Assembly (NCBI GenBank): GCA_035307765.1
Contig: DATGHU010000042.1
Coordinates: 1-64,000, forward strand
DNA: 64,000 nucleotides
Reading direction: 5' to 3'
Source of the DNA: a bacterium
GTDB lineage: Bacteria; Sysuimicrobiota; Sysuimicrobiia; Sysuimicrobiales; Segetimicrobiaceae
Both the position numbers and the translations under genes were made by a program. Under the pieces are notes generated by a model. That model ran no database searches and had not been told where the DNA came from. It worked only from the letters and a program-made list of their open reading frames with translations. The stretch's first letter is position 1. Each line of letters begins with the position of its first letter. Below, piece by piece: positions 38,767 through 47,650 of the stretch.

Positions 38767-39324
38767 TTATGGCCTCCCCTCTTCGGAAGGAACGGGAAAC
38801 CATTCCCATAGCCTCTCCGGGCCGCGAACCGCCCGGGGGGAGTTCGAACGGTCTGTAAACAGCGCCACTTCCTGGCCGTTTTCTGGGAGTGCAGCCGATT
38901 TGCACCAAATGCCTGGCCGGGCCTCGTCATATAGGTGTTGGCCTACGGACTGTGTAACTTCACGGGAAACTCCGGTCGGATACTGGACTGGGAGTCCGAG
39001 GCCAACTACACCTTCAGAAGACACAATGTCTATAAGGCCATCTTGCTCGATGTCTAGCTGATAGAGGTCGGCCTGTTTCTCTTCAGAGAGCTCCCAAGGC
39101 TGAATAGACTCACCGCTATGCCTATACCAGAGGTTCTCGATAGCCACTTCCCGAGAGCAAGACGTGTAAAGCACTGGGAAGGAATCTGGTGCATTCCATC
39201 GTCCACCATACTGTATTGAATACCGCCCGTCCACCGGATCCCAACCGGCATGTGGGATATAGCGAAAGACTGTCCCAGTAAACGGGCCTCGAGCGCGGGG
39301 AGACCAACTAGGCTGTCGCGCCAT
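38767..39324 (-). CDS. RES-domain toxin (NAD+-degrading, type II toxin-antitoxin)
   Basis: A 185-residue RES-family protein. Conserved elements are Arg21 in the FRY motif, GGRWN (residues 41-44), VLYTS (Tyr53), the Glu of REVAIEN (Glu63) and a late Ser in CKSA. RES toxins degrade intracellular NAD+ and arrest growth until neutralised by an Xre-type antitoxin. Its start lies 17 bases inside the antitoxin gene, the normal arrangement for this class. GC content here is about 47% (39001-39060 by count), far below the surroundings. Confidence 0.88.
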   Translation of the reverse strand: MARQPSWSPRARGPFTGTVFRYIPHAGWDPVDGRYSIQYGGRWNAPDSFPVLYTSCSREVAIENLWYRHSGESIQPWELSEEKQADLYQLDIEQDGLIDIVSSEGVVGLGLPVQYPTGVSREVTQSVGQHLYDEARPGIWCKSAALPENGQEVALFTDRSNSPRAVRGPERLWEWFPVPSEEGRP

Positions 39325-40129
39325 AGTTCGTTAGGCACTCAAAGTAGTCGATAACAGCGGCACCCTTTCCCTTAAGAATAAGTGCGAGCGGAGTTTTGCC
39401 CCTAAGTCCCTTTCCCGGTCGCCTGACCACCGACAGCAGAAGTCCGGGGCGAACATAGCTCTCAAGTCGTACGAGCAACACCAGGTTTGCGTCGATGCGA
39501 GCCCGCACTTCGGGTGAGATACCGCCACCCGCCAGCCACTTTTGAACCGATGTTCTACTCACGCCCAACAAGATCCTCAAATCCTCTGTGGTCAATCCAA
39601 GCCCATTTTGAAGACGCTGTAATTTGGCAATGTACTCATCATGGAGCGGTTCGGTAGCGAGATCTTCAAGAACTATTCCCTCAAGAAAGGTCAGAACGTG
39701 CCTCGAGAAGGTCGACAGGTTTTCCCGAGGTGTCTCTTCCCGTCTACGAGAGCCTAGCCTAAGGGGATGCAATGAAGGAGGTCGAAAGAGCCAAGGGACC
39801 GAGCGGCAACGTTGTGCAATCTCCAGGGCTACAGTCGCCCGCGCATCGTCCACTATGGCCAGCCATGGTGAAACTGGAGCAGCCGAAACCGCGTCATGCA
39901 GATACTTAATCAAGTAGAATCGATCTGCATCAGTAGGCTGGACAATAATTCCTGCTGCCAGTAACTCCGCAACGGCCTGATGTACCACCCTTAAGGCAAC
40001 TTCTGCAAAGGCCCGTGCCTCGCGAGGGCTTCTTCCCGCCAGAACCCCTCGGCAAGAAACACCATGGTCTGCCTGCCGCCGACCCCAGGCCTCAACTTCC
40101 TCGACACCGCCGCGGAGGAGCACGCTCAC
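39308..40129 (-). CDS. Xre/MbcA/ParS-type antitoxin with long N-terminal extension
   Basis: A 273-residue protein. The C-terminal half is a recognisable antitoxin: an HTH at 176-200 (TTEDLRILLGVSRTSVQKWL) and then the toxin-binding domain (residues 225-265, LLSVVRRPGKGL, VIDYFECL). Typical antitoxins of this class are 120-160 residues; the first 130 residues here (FAEVALRVVHQAVAELL and so on) match nothing I know. The GTG at 40129 coincides with the predicted transcription start, so it may be leaderless or the true start may be internal. Confidence 0.85.
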   Translation of the reverse strand: MSVLLRGGVEEVEAWGRRQADHGVSCRGVLAGRSPREARAFAEVALRVVHQAVAELLAAGIIVQPTDADRFYLIKYLHDAVSAAPVSPWLAIVDDARATVALEIAQRCRSVPWLFRPPSLHPLRLGSRRREETPRENLSTFSRHVLTFLEGIVLEDLATEPLHDEYIAKLQRLQNGLGLTTEDLRILLGVSRTSVQKWLAGGGISPEVRARIDANLVLLVRLESYVRPGLLLSVVRRPGKGLRGKTPLALILKGKGAAVIDYFECLTNYGATA

Positions 40130-40166
40130 AACTCAATGATAACCAGATTACAACCTAATGTCAACC
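40123..40166 (-). repeat. four 11-bp direct repeats over the toxin-antitoxin promoter
   Basis: Minus-strand units are ggttgacatta (40166-40156), ggttgtaatct (40155-40145), ggttatcattg (40144-40134) and agttgtgagcg (40133-40123). GGTTG begins two of the units and GGTT or AGTT the others. They span the -35, the spacer, the -10 and the presumed start, as expected of an autoregulatory operator bound by the HTH antitoxin. Confidence 0.7.
40136..40164 (-). promoter_or_regulatory. promoter of the toxin-antitoxin operon
   Basis: A perfect TTGACA (40164-40159) and TATCAT (40141-40136, 5/6) are 17 bases apart on the minus strand. The predicted start is at about 40129, the first base of the antitoxin GTG. 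It lies immediately after the acyl-CoA ligase stop. Confidence 0.8.
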
Positions 40167-40194
40167 GGTACTCCGAACTCTACGGACCGAAAGT

Positions 40195-41757
40195 TCAGTT
40201 GATCCGCTTCTCCCGGTGCTTCCACTCGCGCTCGCGCAACAGGTACTTCTGAATCTTCCCCGTTGAGGTCTTGGGAAGATCCCCGAACTCCACGAGCTTC
40301 GGACACTTGAAATGGGCGATGCGCTCCCGGCAGTGGGCGATGATCTCTTCGGCGGTCGCCGCTCTGCCCGGCTTGAACACGACGAAGGCCTTGGGGACCT
40401 CTCCCCACTTGTCGTCGGGGACCGCGATCACCGCGCACTCCATCACCGCCGGGTGGCTCACCACGGCCTGCTCGACCTCGATCGTGCTGATGTTCTCGCC
40501 GCCGGAGATGATGATGTCCTTCTTTCGGTCCCGCAACTCGATCTGCCCGTCCGGGTGCATCACCGCGACGTCCCCGGTGTGGAACCAACCACCCCGGAAC
40601 GCCTGTGCGGTCGCCTCCGGCTGCTGGAAGTACTCCTTCATCACGACATTGCCGCGATAGACGACCTCCCCCATCGTCTGGCCGTCCCTCGGCACATCGC
40701 GCATCTCCTCATCGACGACCCGTTGCTGCCCGCCGGTGATGTGGGCGACCCCCTGCCGGGCCTTCAGCCGGACCCGGGCCTCGACGCTTAACGACTCGCC
40801 CTCGGACGGGGCAACGTTGATCGTGAACGGTCCGTAGGACTCGGTGAGGCCGTAGGCGTGCTCGATCTCGAAGTGGAGGCTGGACATCTGGTCGATGATC
40901 GTGGGCGACGGCGGAGCGCCCGCGGTCATGATGCGGATCGGCTGTGTCAACCGGCGGGCCGCCGGGTGATTGGCGAGGGCGATCAGCACCGTCGGGGCCG
41001 CGCAGAAGTGCGTGATCCCCTTGTCCCCGAACAGCCCCCAGACCTGAGCCGGGTCGATTCGCGGAATGCACACGCTGCGCGCGCCCACCGCCGGCAGCCC
41101 CCAGGTGAAGGTCCAGCCGTTGCAGTGGAACATCGGCAGCGTCCAGAGATAGCCGGCGTCGCGGGTCAGCCGGTGCTCGATCACCATGGCCAGGGCGTTC
41201 AGGTACGCCCCACGGTGCGTGTAGACGACGCCCTTGGGGCGGCCGGTGGTGCCGGAGGTGTAGTCGATGGCGATCGGCTCCTCTTCGTCCTCCAACCAGG
41301 GCTCGACCTCGCGATCGCTCCCCGACGCCAGCAGCCCTTCGAACTCCGTGCCGAGATCGGTTCGCCGCACGCTGGACGGGATCCGTTCCAGTTGCCCTTC
41401 GAGTTCGGGGGTAAAGAAAACCCGCCGCGCCCCGGAGTGCTCGACGATGTACGCGACCTCCTCCGCGTTCAGCCGGGTGTTGATCGCCACGACCACGCCA
41501 CCCGCTTGCGGGACCCCGAAGTGAGCGAGCAGGAGCGGCTCAGAGTTAAGCGCGAGAAACGCCACGCGATCGTGCCGCTGCAAGCCCTCCCGTCGGAGCG
41601 CCGAGGCCAAACGGCGCGCCCGGGCGCGCCACTGCCCGTAGTCGAACCGGCGGTCTCCATCCTCGACCGCGGTCCGGGTGGCGTAGACGTCGCCCGACCG
41701 CTCCAGAAAGTTCACCGGGGACATTTCCTCGCGGTAGACCTTGACCTTGGTCAGCAT
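40195..41757 (-). CDS. AMP-forming acyl-CoA synthetase/ligase
   Basis: A 520-residue adenylate-forming enzyme. The phosphate loop is DYTSGTTGRPKGV, the adenine motif AYGLTESYGP, the hinge WFHTGDVAVMHPDG, and the C-terminal RKKDIIISGGENIS. The catalytic lysine is in TSTGKIQKYLL. It activates a carboxylic acid to its CoA thioester; the chain length is not deducible. It could feed the crotonases elsewhere in the window, but no shared operon links them. Confidence 0.95.
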   Translation of the reverse strand: MLTKVKVYREEMSPVNFLERSGDVYATRTAVEDGDRRFDYGQWRARARRLASALRREGLQRHDRVAFLALNSEPLLLAHFGVPQAGGVVVAINTRLNAEEVAYIVEHSGARRVFFTPELEGQLERIPSSVRRTDLGTEFEGLLASGSDREVEPWLEDEEEPIAIDYTSGTTGRPKGVVYTHRGAYLNALAMVIEHRLTRDAGYLWTLPMFHCNGWTFTWGLPAVGARSVCIPRIDPAQVWGLFGDKGITHFCAAPTVLIALANHPAARRLTQPIRIMTAGAPPSPTIIDQMSSLHFEIEHAYGLTESYGPFTINVAPSEGESLSVEARVRLKARQGVAHITGGQQRVVDEEMRDVPRDGQTMGEVVYRGNVVMKEYFQQPEATAQAFRGGWFHTGDVAVMHPDGQIELRDRKKDIIISGGENISTIEVEQAVVSHPAVMECAVIAVPDDKWGEVPKAFVVFKPGRAATAEEIIAHCRERIAHFKCPKLVEFGDLPKTSTGKIQKYLLREREWKHREKRIN

Positions 41758-41987
41758 GCCGCATCCCTCTTCCGTCGACCCTCACGGTCGGTACTCGGCC
41801 GCCGCGCCCGGACGTCGGCCCGGCGGCGAAGATCGAGGCGGGCTTCGGCGATGCGCGAACGCCCTCCTGCCCAACGCCACGATCCCCTCACGCAGGCGTC
41901 CGCCGCTCCCGCGGCTGGCCACAACGACGATCGGCGGGAGCGGCGAGAGCGTTCCCGCGCGGGGACCCGATCCGTTGCCGCGGCGCC

Positions 41988-42776
41988 TCAGAGCAGCGGG
42001 AACAACGTCGTCTGGGAAACGGGGAGGAACGCGCTGCGGTGCGCGGGGCACGGACCGTGGCAGGCGAGCGCGGCCAAGTGTTCCGCCGTCCCGTAGCCTT
42101 TGTGGCGGGCGAACCCATACCCGGGGATCGCTCGATCGAGGTCTTGCATCAGCCGGTCCCGGATGACCTTGGCGACGATCGACGCGGCGGCGATGCAGGC
42201 GTGCGAGGCGTCTCCGTCCACCACCGCGGCCTGTGCCAAGCCGAGCGGGAGGCGATCACGGCCGTCGACGAGGATAAAGTCCGGCGGGGGGATGAGAGCC
42301 TCCACCGCCCGGCGCATCGCCAGCCAGGACGCGCGCAGGATGTTCAGCCGGTCGATCTCCTCGACCGACGCCGTGCCGATGGCCACGCCCACGGCGCGAG
42401 TGCGTATCGCCATGGCCAGCCGCTCACGCGCTTCGGGAGCGAGCCGCTTGCTGTCGTCAAGCCCGATGATCGCCGGTTGCTCCGGGAGGATCACGGCCGC
42501 CGCGACCACCGGCCCCGCCAGCGATCCCCGACCGACTTCATCGACCCCCGCCACAATCTGCCCGGCCCGGCGCCGCCCGCGCTCCTCACGATACAACCGG
42601 GCGACGCGGCGCCGCTCCAGCCGGTCGGCGGCCCGCGCGCGCTCGTACCGAGCGGCGAGGCGGCGCACCGCCTGACGGTCGTCAGCGGCCAGCAGATGCA
42701 ATACCCTCTCCGGCAAACGTCGGAGGCGGGCCAGGTGCGCTTGGATTTCAGCCACCGTCAGGTGGCGCGGGTCCAT
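41988..42776 (-). CDS. rnhB: ribonuclease HII
   Basis: A 262-residue RNase HII that nicks RNA of RNA-DNA hybrids and single ribonucleotides in DNA. The catalytic DE pair is Asp79-Glu80 in AGVDEVGRGSLAGPV; DDSKRL and ASIVAKVIRDRLM are also present. The N-terminal 75-residue Arg-rich helical extension is typical of the Bacillota form. Last gene of the rplS-lepB-rnhB run. Confidence 0.96.
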   Translation of the reverse strand: MDPRHLTVAEIQAHLARLRRLPERVLHLLAADDRQAVRRLAARYERARAADRLERRRVARLYREERGRRRAGQIVAGVDEVGRGSLAGPVVAAAVILPEQPAIIGLDDSKRLAPEARERLAMAIRTRAVGVAIGTASVEEIDRLNILRASWLAMRRAVEALIPPPDFILVDGRDRLPLGLAQAAVVDGDASHACIAAASIVAKVIRDRLMQDLDRAIPGYGFARHKGYGTAEHLAALACHGPCPAHRSAFLPVSQTTLFPLL

Positions 42777-42854
42777 CGGGCCTATCCTCCCGAGCCGGCG
42801 ATTGGGCCCGGTCGTTCTAGATCATGTCGCGACCGCTGAGCGGAGGGCCCCCGG

Positions 42855-43463
42855 TCAGTGGACGAAGCCGATTCGCGACATGGGCCAGTAGATGAAGACC
42901 GCCTTCCCGATGACGTTCGGACGAGGAACATAGCCGAAGAAGCGGCTATCTTCGCTGTTGTTGCGGTTGTCGCCGAGCACAAACAGCTGGCGCGCCGGGA
43001 CCGTGACCGGACCGTAGTTCCCAAAGTCGGGCTTGATCGTGTAGCTCTTCTCCGACAGCACCTTGTCGTCGATGTGGACGATGCCGTCCCGAAGCTGCAC
43101 GCGGTCGCCGGGCAGGCCGATCACGCGCTTGACGAAATCGCGCTGGGGGTTGAGCGGATACCGGAACACGATCACGTCTCCACGGTGCACCGGCTGGAAT
43201 CGATAGATGAACTTCGCCACCAGGATCCGGTCGTCGACCATCAACGTCGGTTCCATCGAGCCGGAAGGAATGTAGAAGGCCTGGACGACAAACGTGATGA
43301 TGACAAGACTGAGCAGCGCCGCGAACAGGCACGCGTCGAGGGTCTCGACGATGGCCTGGCGCGTCACCTGAGGGATCTGCCCGGTGCGCTTGATGATGAT
43401 CCGTGAGGCGAGGAGAACCGCGGACACGCTGAGGATGACCGTCGGGATGCTGAGCGCGCTCAA
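42855..43463 (-). CDS. lepB: signal peptidase I
   Basis: A 202-residue membrane endopeptidase that removes export signal peptides. The catalytic Ser69 lies in PSGSMEPTL and the general-base Lys112 in RDFVKRVIGLPGD; GDNRNNSEDSR is the C-terminal family box. Two N-terminal hydrophobic segments (residues 4-24 and 46-64) are present. Eight bases separate it from rplS. Confidence 0.96.
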   Translation of the reverse strand: MSALSIPTVILSVSAVLLASRIIIKRTGQIPQVTRQAIVETLDACLFAALLSLVIITFVVQAFYIPSGSMEPTLMVDDRILVAKFIYRFQPVHRGDVIVFRYPLNPQRDFVKRVIGLPGDRVQLRDGIVHIDDKVLSEKSYTIKPDFGNYGPVTVPARQLFVLGDNRNNSEDSRFFGYVPRPNVIGKAVFIYWPMSRIGFVH

Positions 43464-43471
43464 CGGCCGGC

Positions 43472-43813
43472 CTACCGTTTCTCCTTGATGCGGGTTTCTT
43501 TGCCCACCTTCTCGCGGAGATAGTAGAGCTTCGCCCGGCGCACCCGCCCGCTTCGCAGGATCTCGATCTTCTCCACCCGAGGCGAGTGAACCGGGAACGT
43601 GCGCTCCACCCCGACCCCGTGGGCGATGCGCCGCACGATAAAGTTCTCGCGGATCCCCCCGCCCTTGCGCCCGATCACGACTCCCTCGAACGCCTGGAGC
43701 CGATCGCGCCCGCCTTCGGCGACCTTGATGTGGACCCGCACGGTATCCCCCGGCCGAAACGGCGGGACACCGGTTTTCACCTGCTGGCGCTCGACGGCGG
43801 TCAGACGCTCCAT
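43472..43813 (-). CDS. rplS: 50S ribosomal protein L19
   Basis: A 113-residue bL19: [51 protein letters not shown]. The ATG at 43813 (MERLTAV) follows a gaaggggg site; an ATG 21 bases upstream has none. An extended -10 promoter sits about 35 bp upstream, so it can be transcribed apart from trmD. Confidence 0.97.
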   Translation of the reverse strand: MERLTAVERQQVKTGVPPFRPGDTVRVHIKVAEGGRDRLQAFEGVVIGRKGGGIRENFIVRRIAHGVGVERTFPVHSPRVEKIEILRSGRVRRAKLYYLREKVGKETRIKEKR

Positions 43814-43846
43814 CGCTATGCCCCCTTCATGCAATCACAATTGCCC

Positions 43847-43855
43847 ATTATAGCA
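43847..43855 (-). promoter_or_regulatory. extended -10 promoter before rplS
   Basis: On the minus strand TGCTATAAT gives a perfect -10 hexamer with the TGn extension. No -35 match is found at 16-18 bp, which fits the extended -10 class. The predicted start lies about 30 nt before the rplS ATG. Confidence 0.6.
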
Positions 43856-43913
43856 CGGCGCGCCCGCAACCGGCGCCTGCTCCAACGCATCGTCCCACTT
43901 CGCGCGCCGCCGA

Positions 43914-44666
43914 TCACCGCTCACGACATCCGCCCGGGCCTCGTAGCTCGTGCAGAATCGCCCGGGCCTCGTCGTCGAGCCTGGCCTCATCGATCAGGTC
44001 CGGGCGGCGCAGCAGGGTTCGGTGGAGCGCCTCCCGTGCCCGCCACCGGCGGACCGCGTCGTGGTGTCCGCTCAGCAGAACCTCCGGGACCTTCCGCCCG
44101 CGGAACTCCGCGGGACGCGTGTAGTGGGGATGATCCAGGAGGCCCTGGGAGAACGAGTCGTGCGCCACCGAATCGGCGTCCCCAACGGCGCCGGGCAAAA
44201 ATCGGCCCACCGCCTCGACGATCACCAGCGCCGCGAGTTCTCCCCCCGAGAGCACATAATCCCCGATGCTGATCTCCTGTGCCCCCACCAACTCGGCGAC
44301 CCGCTCGTCGACCCCCTCGTACCGCCCGCACAGCACGACCAGGTGCGCCCCCGCCGCAAGGTCCCGGACCCAGGCCTGGGTGAGCAGGCGTCCCTGGGGG
44401 CTGGTCAGCAGCACCGTCGGCGCTCCCTCCGGCCGAGCGGCGCGGATCGCCTCTACGGCGCGCACGAACGGCTCCGCCTTCATCACCATCCCCGCGCCCC
44501 CACCGTACGGCAGCGCGTCCACGGTGCGATGCCGGTCCGCGGTGAACTCTCGGAGGTCCCACACCGCGAGCTCCAGCAGCCCCCGCGCCCGCGCCCGCCC
44601 CAGGACCCCGGCCTCCAGCGGGCCGGGAAACACCTCCGGGAATATGGTGACGACGTCGACCCTCAC
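43914..44666 (-). CDS. trmD: tRNA (guanine-N1-)-methyltransferase
   Basis: A 250-residue SPOUT methyltransferase forming m1G37 in t[14 protein letters not shown] opens the protein; the trefoil-knot segments [11 protein letters not shown] and [11 protein letters not shown] are present, and HHDAVRRWR lies in the C-terminal domain. The GTG at 44666 overlaps the rimM stop as GTGA; a GTG nine bases upstream is possible. Confidence 0.96.
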   Translation of the reverse strand: MRVDVVTIFPEVFPGPLEAGVLGRARARGLLELAVWDLREFTADRHRTVDALPYGGGAGMVMKAEPFVRAVEAIRAARPEGAPTVLLTSPQGRLLTQAWVRDLAAGAHLVVLCGRYEGVDERVAELVGAQEISIGDYVLSGGELAALVIVEAVGRFLPGAVGDADSVAHDSFSQGLLDHPHYTRPAEFRGRKVPEVLLSGHHDAVRRWRAREALHRTLLRRPDLIDEARLDDEARAILHELRGPGGCRER

Positions 44667-45199
44667 GAGGTCCACTGCGGCGGCCGCGCCACGAGCCGGC
44701 CGGCGTCGAGGTCGATCTCTTCGATGACGCTGTCCACGGCGGGCAGGAGGATCTCGGCCCCCGCCGGCGGGCGGACGACGTACACATCGTTGCTGCCGGT
44801 GCGGATGATGTCGACCACGCGCCCGATCGGGGTCCCCTCCGGCGTCCGAACCTCAAGCCCGATCACCTGAAACGTGTAGAAATGCCCCGGGGGCAGCGGG
44901 ACGGCTTCGCGCGCGGGGATCTGCACCGTCGCCCCGCGAAGCCGCTCCGCCTCCTCCGGCGTATCGATCCCGGCGAACTTCATCAGCACAAAGCGTCCCG
45001 CGGCCTCCGACTGCTGCACATTCACCGGCCGGACCATCGCCCCTGAGACCAGGACGGCCCGATCCAGAGCCAACAGGTGCTCGGGGAAATCGGTCACCGG
45101 AAACACCCGCACCGCCCCCCGCACGCCGTGCGCGCGCGTGACCTCGCCCACGATGATGAGGTCACGGGGCGCCTCGGACGCCCCGCGCCGCGCCGCCAT
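44663..45199 (-). CDS. rimM: 16S rRNA-processing protein RimM
   Basis: A 178-residue RimM, an assembly factor for the 30S head that binds uS19. The N-terminal barrel starts [16 protein letters not shown]; the PRC-barrel half shows [18 protein letters not shown] and [13 protein letters not shown]. Seven bases after ylqD and overlapping trmD. Confidence 0.95.
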   Translation of the reverse strand: MAARRGASEAPRDLIIVGEVTRAHGVRGAVRVFPVTDFPEHLLALDRAVLVSGAMVRPVNVQQSEAAGRFVLMKFAGIDTPEEAERLRGATVQIPAREAVPLPPGHFYTFQVIGLEVRTPEGTPIGRVVDIIRTGSNDVYVVRPPAGAEILLPAVDSVIEEIDLDAGRLVARPPQWTS

Positions 45200-45205
45200 C
45201 CCCCG

Positions 45206-45646
45206 CTACCGGCCGGCGGGGGTGATGATCGGGGAGGTGGCGGCCTCTCGGATCTCGAGCACGATCCCGTCCTTCACCACAATCTCGGTCTGCGAGATCT
45301 TGTCGAAGAGGTTGTCCCCCACGGAGACCTCCACCGTGCCCTCGATCGTCCCCTGGGTGAACTCGGTGTTGAGCTCGAGCGCCTGCGCCTCGCGCAGGCG
45401 AGCCTGCAGCTCCAAACGCGTCGCCTCCTGCCGGCTCCGTTCGACCTCGAGTTGTTGGCGCACCGCCCGCGCCTGCGGGGAGACCTGGCGCTCCAACTCG
45501 AATCGGCGGGCCTGAACGTCGATCTGCTGGACCAGCGCATCGACCCGCTTGATCGCGTCCTCAAGATCCGAGACGTACAGGCGCTTGAACGCCTCGGTCA
45601 CAATCGCCTTGATCACCACGGGTCGTTGCAAGGTAATGGCCGCCAT
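45206..45646 (-). CDS. ylqD: YlqD-family protein
   Basis: A 146-residue protein with a long central coiled coil (residues 30-95) between short beta-rich ends (VVIKAIVTEAFK; VEVSVGDNL, IVVKDGIV). This matches YlqD, whose gene lies at the same place (rpsP-ylqC-ylqD-rimM) in Bacillus and relatives. Function unknown. The call rests on position plus architecture. Confidence 0.75.
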   Translation of the reverse strand: MAAITLQRPVVIKAIVTEAFKRLYVSDLEDAIKRVDALVQQIDVQARRFELERQVSPQARAVRQQLEVERSRQEATRLELQARLREAQALELNTEFTQGTIEGTVEVSVGDNLFDKISQTEIVVKDGIVLEIREAATSPIITPAGR

Positions 45647-45769
45647 CGGTCCCCTCCCATCTCGCCCCCGCCACGACAGCAGCCGCTCCCCCGACTCCGG
45701 GAAGGCGTGCCGTATGGTGGAGGGCCTGTTCTCTCTCTGCGTGGCCCCGGCCGGCGATCCGCCGGGGTG

Positions 45770-46003
45770 CTACGGCCGGATGATCTCTACCGTGACGCGC
45801 TTGCCGCTGCGAGTCGCGCCGGCCCGGGCAAGGGTGCGGATCGCTTTGATCACCCGCCCCCCGCGCCCGATCACTTTGCCCAAATCGTCGGGGGACACCT
45901 GGAGTTCCAGCACGGTGGCCTGTGGGCCATCGATTTCGCGGACCTCCACGGCGTCCGGATGGTCCACCAGGGAACGGGCCGCCAACTCGACGAAGGCCTT
46001 CAT
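45770..46003 (-). CDS. khpA: KH-domain RNA-binding protein KhpA (YlqC)
   Basis: A 77-residue single KH domain with the GxxG loop in VIGRGGRVIKAIRTL. KhpA pairs with KhpB/EloR and binds many small RNAs and mRNAs in Gram-positive bacteria. Its ATG overlaps the rpsP stop (ATGA). Confidence 0.93.
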   Translation of the reverse strand: MKAFVELAARSLVDHPDAVEVREIDGPQATVLELQVSPDDLGKVIGRGGRVIKAIRTLARAGATRSGKRVTVEIIRP

Positions 46004-46278
46004 CGCGGCGCCTTGGCCCGGGACTCCTCCCATCGTTGGAGCACCCCGGTCTTCGCGAGCACCACTCGGGCGGCGTCCGAGGGGCGCGCGCCCTTCCGCA
46101 GCCACGCCAGGACCTTTTCCTCGTTCACCTTCATCGTCGAAGGCTCGGTCCGAGGATTGTAGAAGCCGATCGCTTCGATGTACTTGCCGCTGCGGGGACT
46201 CCGGACATCCGCCACCACCAGCCGGTAGAACGGCTGCCCCTTGGCTCCCCGGCGCATCAACCGGATCTTGACGCTCAT
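46000..46278 (-). CDS. rpsP: 30S ribosomal protein S16
   Basis: A 92-residue bS16 with the diagnostic start VKIRLMRRGAKGQPFYRLVVAD, then FYNPRTEPS and a C-terminal AWLRKGARPSDAA. It is 43 bp downstream of ffh. Confidence 0.97.
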   Translation of the reverse strand: MSVKIRLMRRGAKGQPFYRLVVADVRSPRSGKYIEAIGFYNPRTEPSTMKVNEEKVLAWLRKGARPSDAARVVLAKTGVLQRWEESRAKAPR

Positions 46279-46321
46279 GCACGCTCCCTCCTTAACCTGT
46301 GGTCCCTTCGCGAGGACCGCC

Positions 46322-47650
46322 TCACGAGGGCGGAAATGGCATCGGCAACTTGCCCTTGCGGCCGCGCGACTCCAGTTGCCGCATCATCTTCTTGACCTCG
46401 TCGAACTGACGGAGGAGCCGGTTCACCTCCTGAACGGACGTCCCGCTCCCCCGGGCGATCCGGCGGCGGCGGCTGCCGTCGATGATCTGCGGGCGCCGCC
46501 GCTCATCCGGGGTCATCGAACCGATCACCGCCTCAACCCGACCCAGCGCCCGCTCGTCAACCTCCGCCCCTTTCATCCGCTGGCCCAGCCCCGGGATCAT
46601 GCCGAGCAGTTGGTCCAGCGGGCCCATGGCGCGGACCTGCCGGAGCTGCTTGGTAAAATCCTCCAACGTGAACTCCGCGCGGCGGATCTTGCGCTCGACC
46701 TCGCGCGCCTGCTCGACGGTGACCTCCGCCTGCGCCCGTTCGATCAGCGTCAGGACGTCGCCCATCCCCAGGATGCGCGAGGCGACCCGATCGGGGTGGA
46801 ACGGTTCCAGCGCCTCCAACCGCTCGCCGGTCCCCACAAAGAAAATCGGCCGCTCCAGCGCGGCGACGACGGAGAGCGCGGCGCCGCCCCGAGCGTCCCC
46901 GTCGAGCTTCGTCAAGATCAACCCATCGATCGGGACGGCGCGATGAAACCCTTCCGCCATCCGCACCGCGTCCTGACCGGCCATGGCGTCGAGCACCAGC
47001 AAGGTGGTGTGCGGCGCCGTCGCCTCGCGCATCCGGGTCAGCTCGCCGAGCAGCTCAGCGTCAATGTGCAGCCGCCCGGCGCTGTCGATGATCAGCACAT
47101 CCGCGGCGGTTTGGCGGGCCCGCTCCAACGCCTGCCGGGCCACCTCCACGGGGTCGGTACCGGTCCCCAGGGCAAACACCGGAACCCCTGCGGTCTTGCC
47201 GACCACCTGGAGTTGGGTGATCGCGGCCGGCCGGTAGACATCGGCGGCGGCCAGCAGTGGGCTCCGCCCCTGCTTCTTGAGGTGCAGCGCCAGCTTCCCC
47301 GCGGTCGTCGTCTTCCCCGTGCCGTGCAGCCCCACCAGGAGGAGCACGGTCGGCGGGGTCGGCGAGAGCCGCAACGGGTGGTGGGCCGTCCCGAGCAATC
47401 GGGTCAACTCCGCGAACACGAGCTGCACGACCTGCTGGCCCGGCGACAGGCTCTTCCAGATCTCCTGCCCGACCGCAGCCTCCCGCACTCGGGCGATGAA
47501 GTCCCGCGTGACCTGAAAGTTGACATCGGCCTCGAGCAGGGCCAGCCGCACCTCTCGCAGCGCGGCGTCCACATCCTCGGGTGAGAGCGTCCCCCGACCC
47601 CGGAGGCGCGTGAAGATCTCGCCCAGCCGACCCTGCAGCTGCTCAAACAT
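46322..47650 (-). CDS. ffh: signal recognition particle protein Ffh
   Basis: A 442-residue SRP GTPase that binds 4.5S RNA and nascent signal sequences. The N domain starts MFEQLQGRLGEIF; the G domain has GLHGTGKTT (P-loop), DVYRPAAITQL and TKLDGDARGG; the M domain has GMIPG and the RNA-binding SRRRRIARGSGTSVQEVN. The ATG at 47650 is used because the 10 codons upstream shadow the methyltransferase, which it overlaps by eight bases. Confidence 0.97.
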   Translation of the reverse strand: MFEQLQGRLGEIFTRLRGRGTLSPEDVDAALREVRLALLEADVNFQVTRDFIARVREAAVGQEIWKSLSPGQQVVQLVFAELTRLLGTAHHPLRLSPTPPTVLLLVGLHGTGKTTTAGKLALHLKKQGRSPLLAAADVYRPAAITQLQVVGKTAGVPVFALGTGTDPVEVARQALERARQTAADVLIIDSAGRLHIDAELLGELTRMREATAPHTTLLVLDAMAGQDAVRMAEGFHRAVPIDGLILTKLDGDARGGAALSVVAALERPIFFVGTGERLEALEPFHPDRVASRILGMGDVLTLIERAQAEVTVEQAREVERKIRRAEFTLEDFTKQLRQVRAMGPLDQLLGMIPGLGQRMKGAEVDERALGRVEAVIGSMTPDERRRPQIIDGSRRRRIARGSGTSVQEVNRLLRQFDEVKKMMRQLESRGRKGKLPMPFPPS

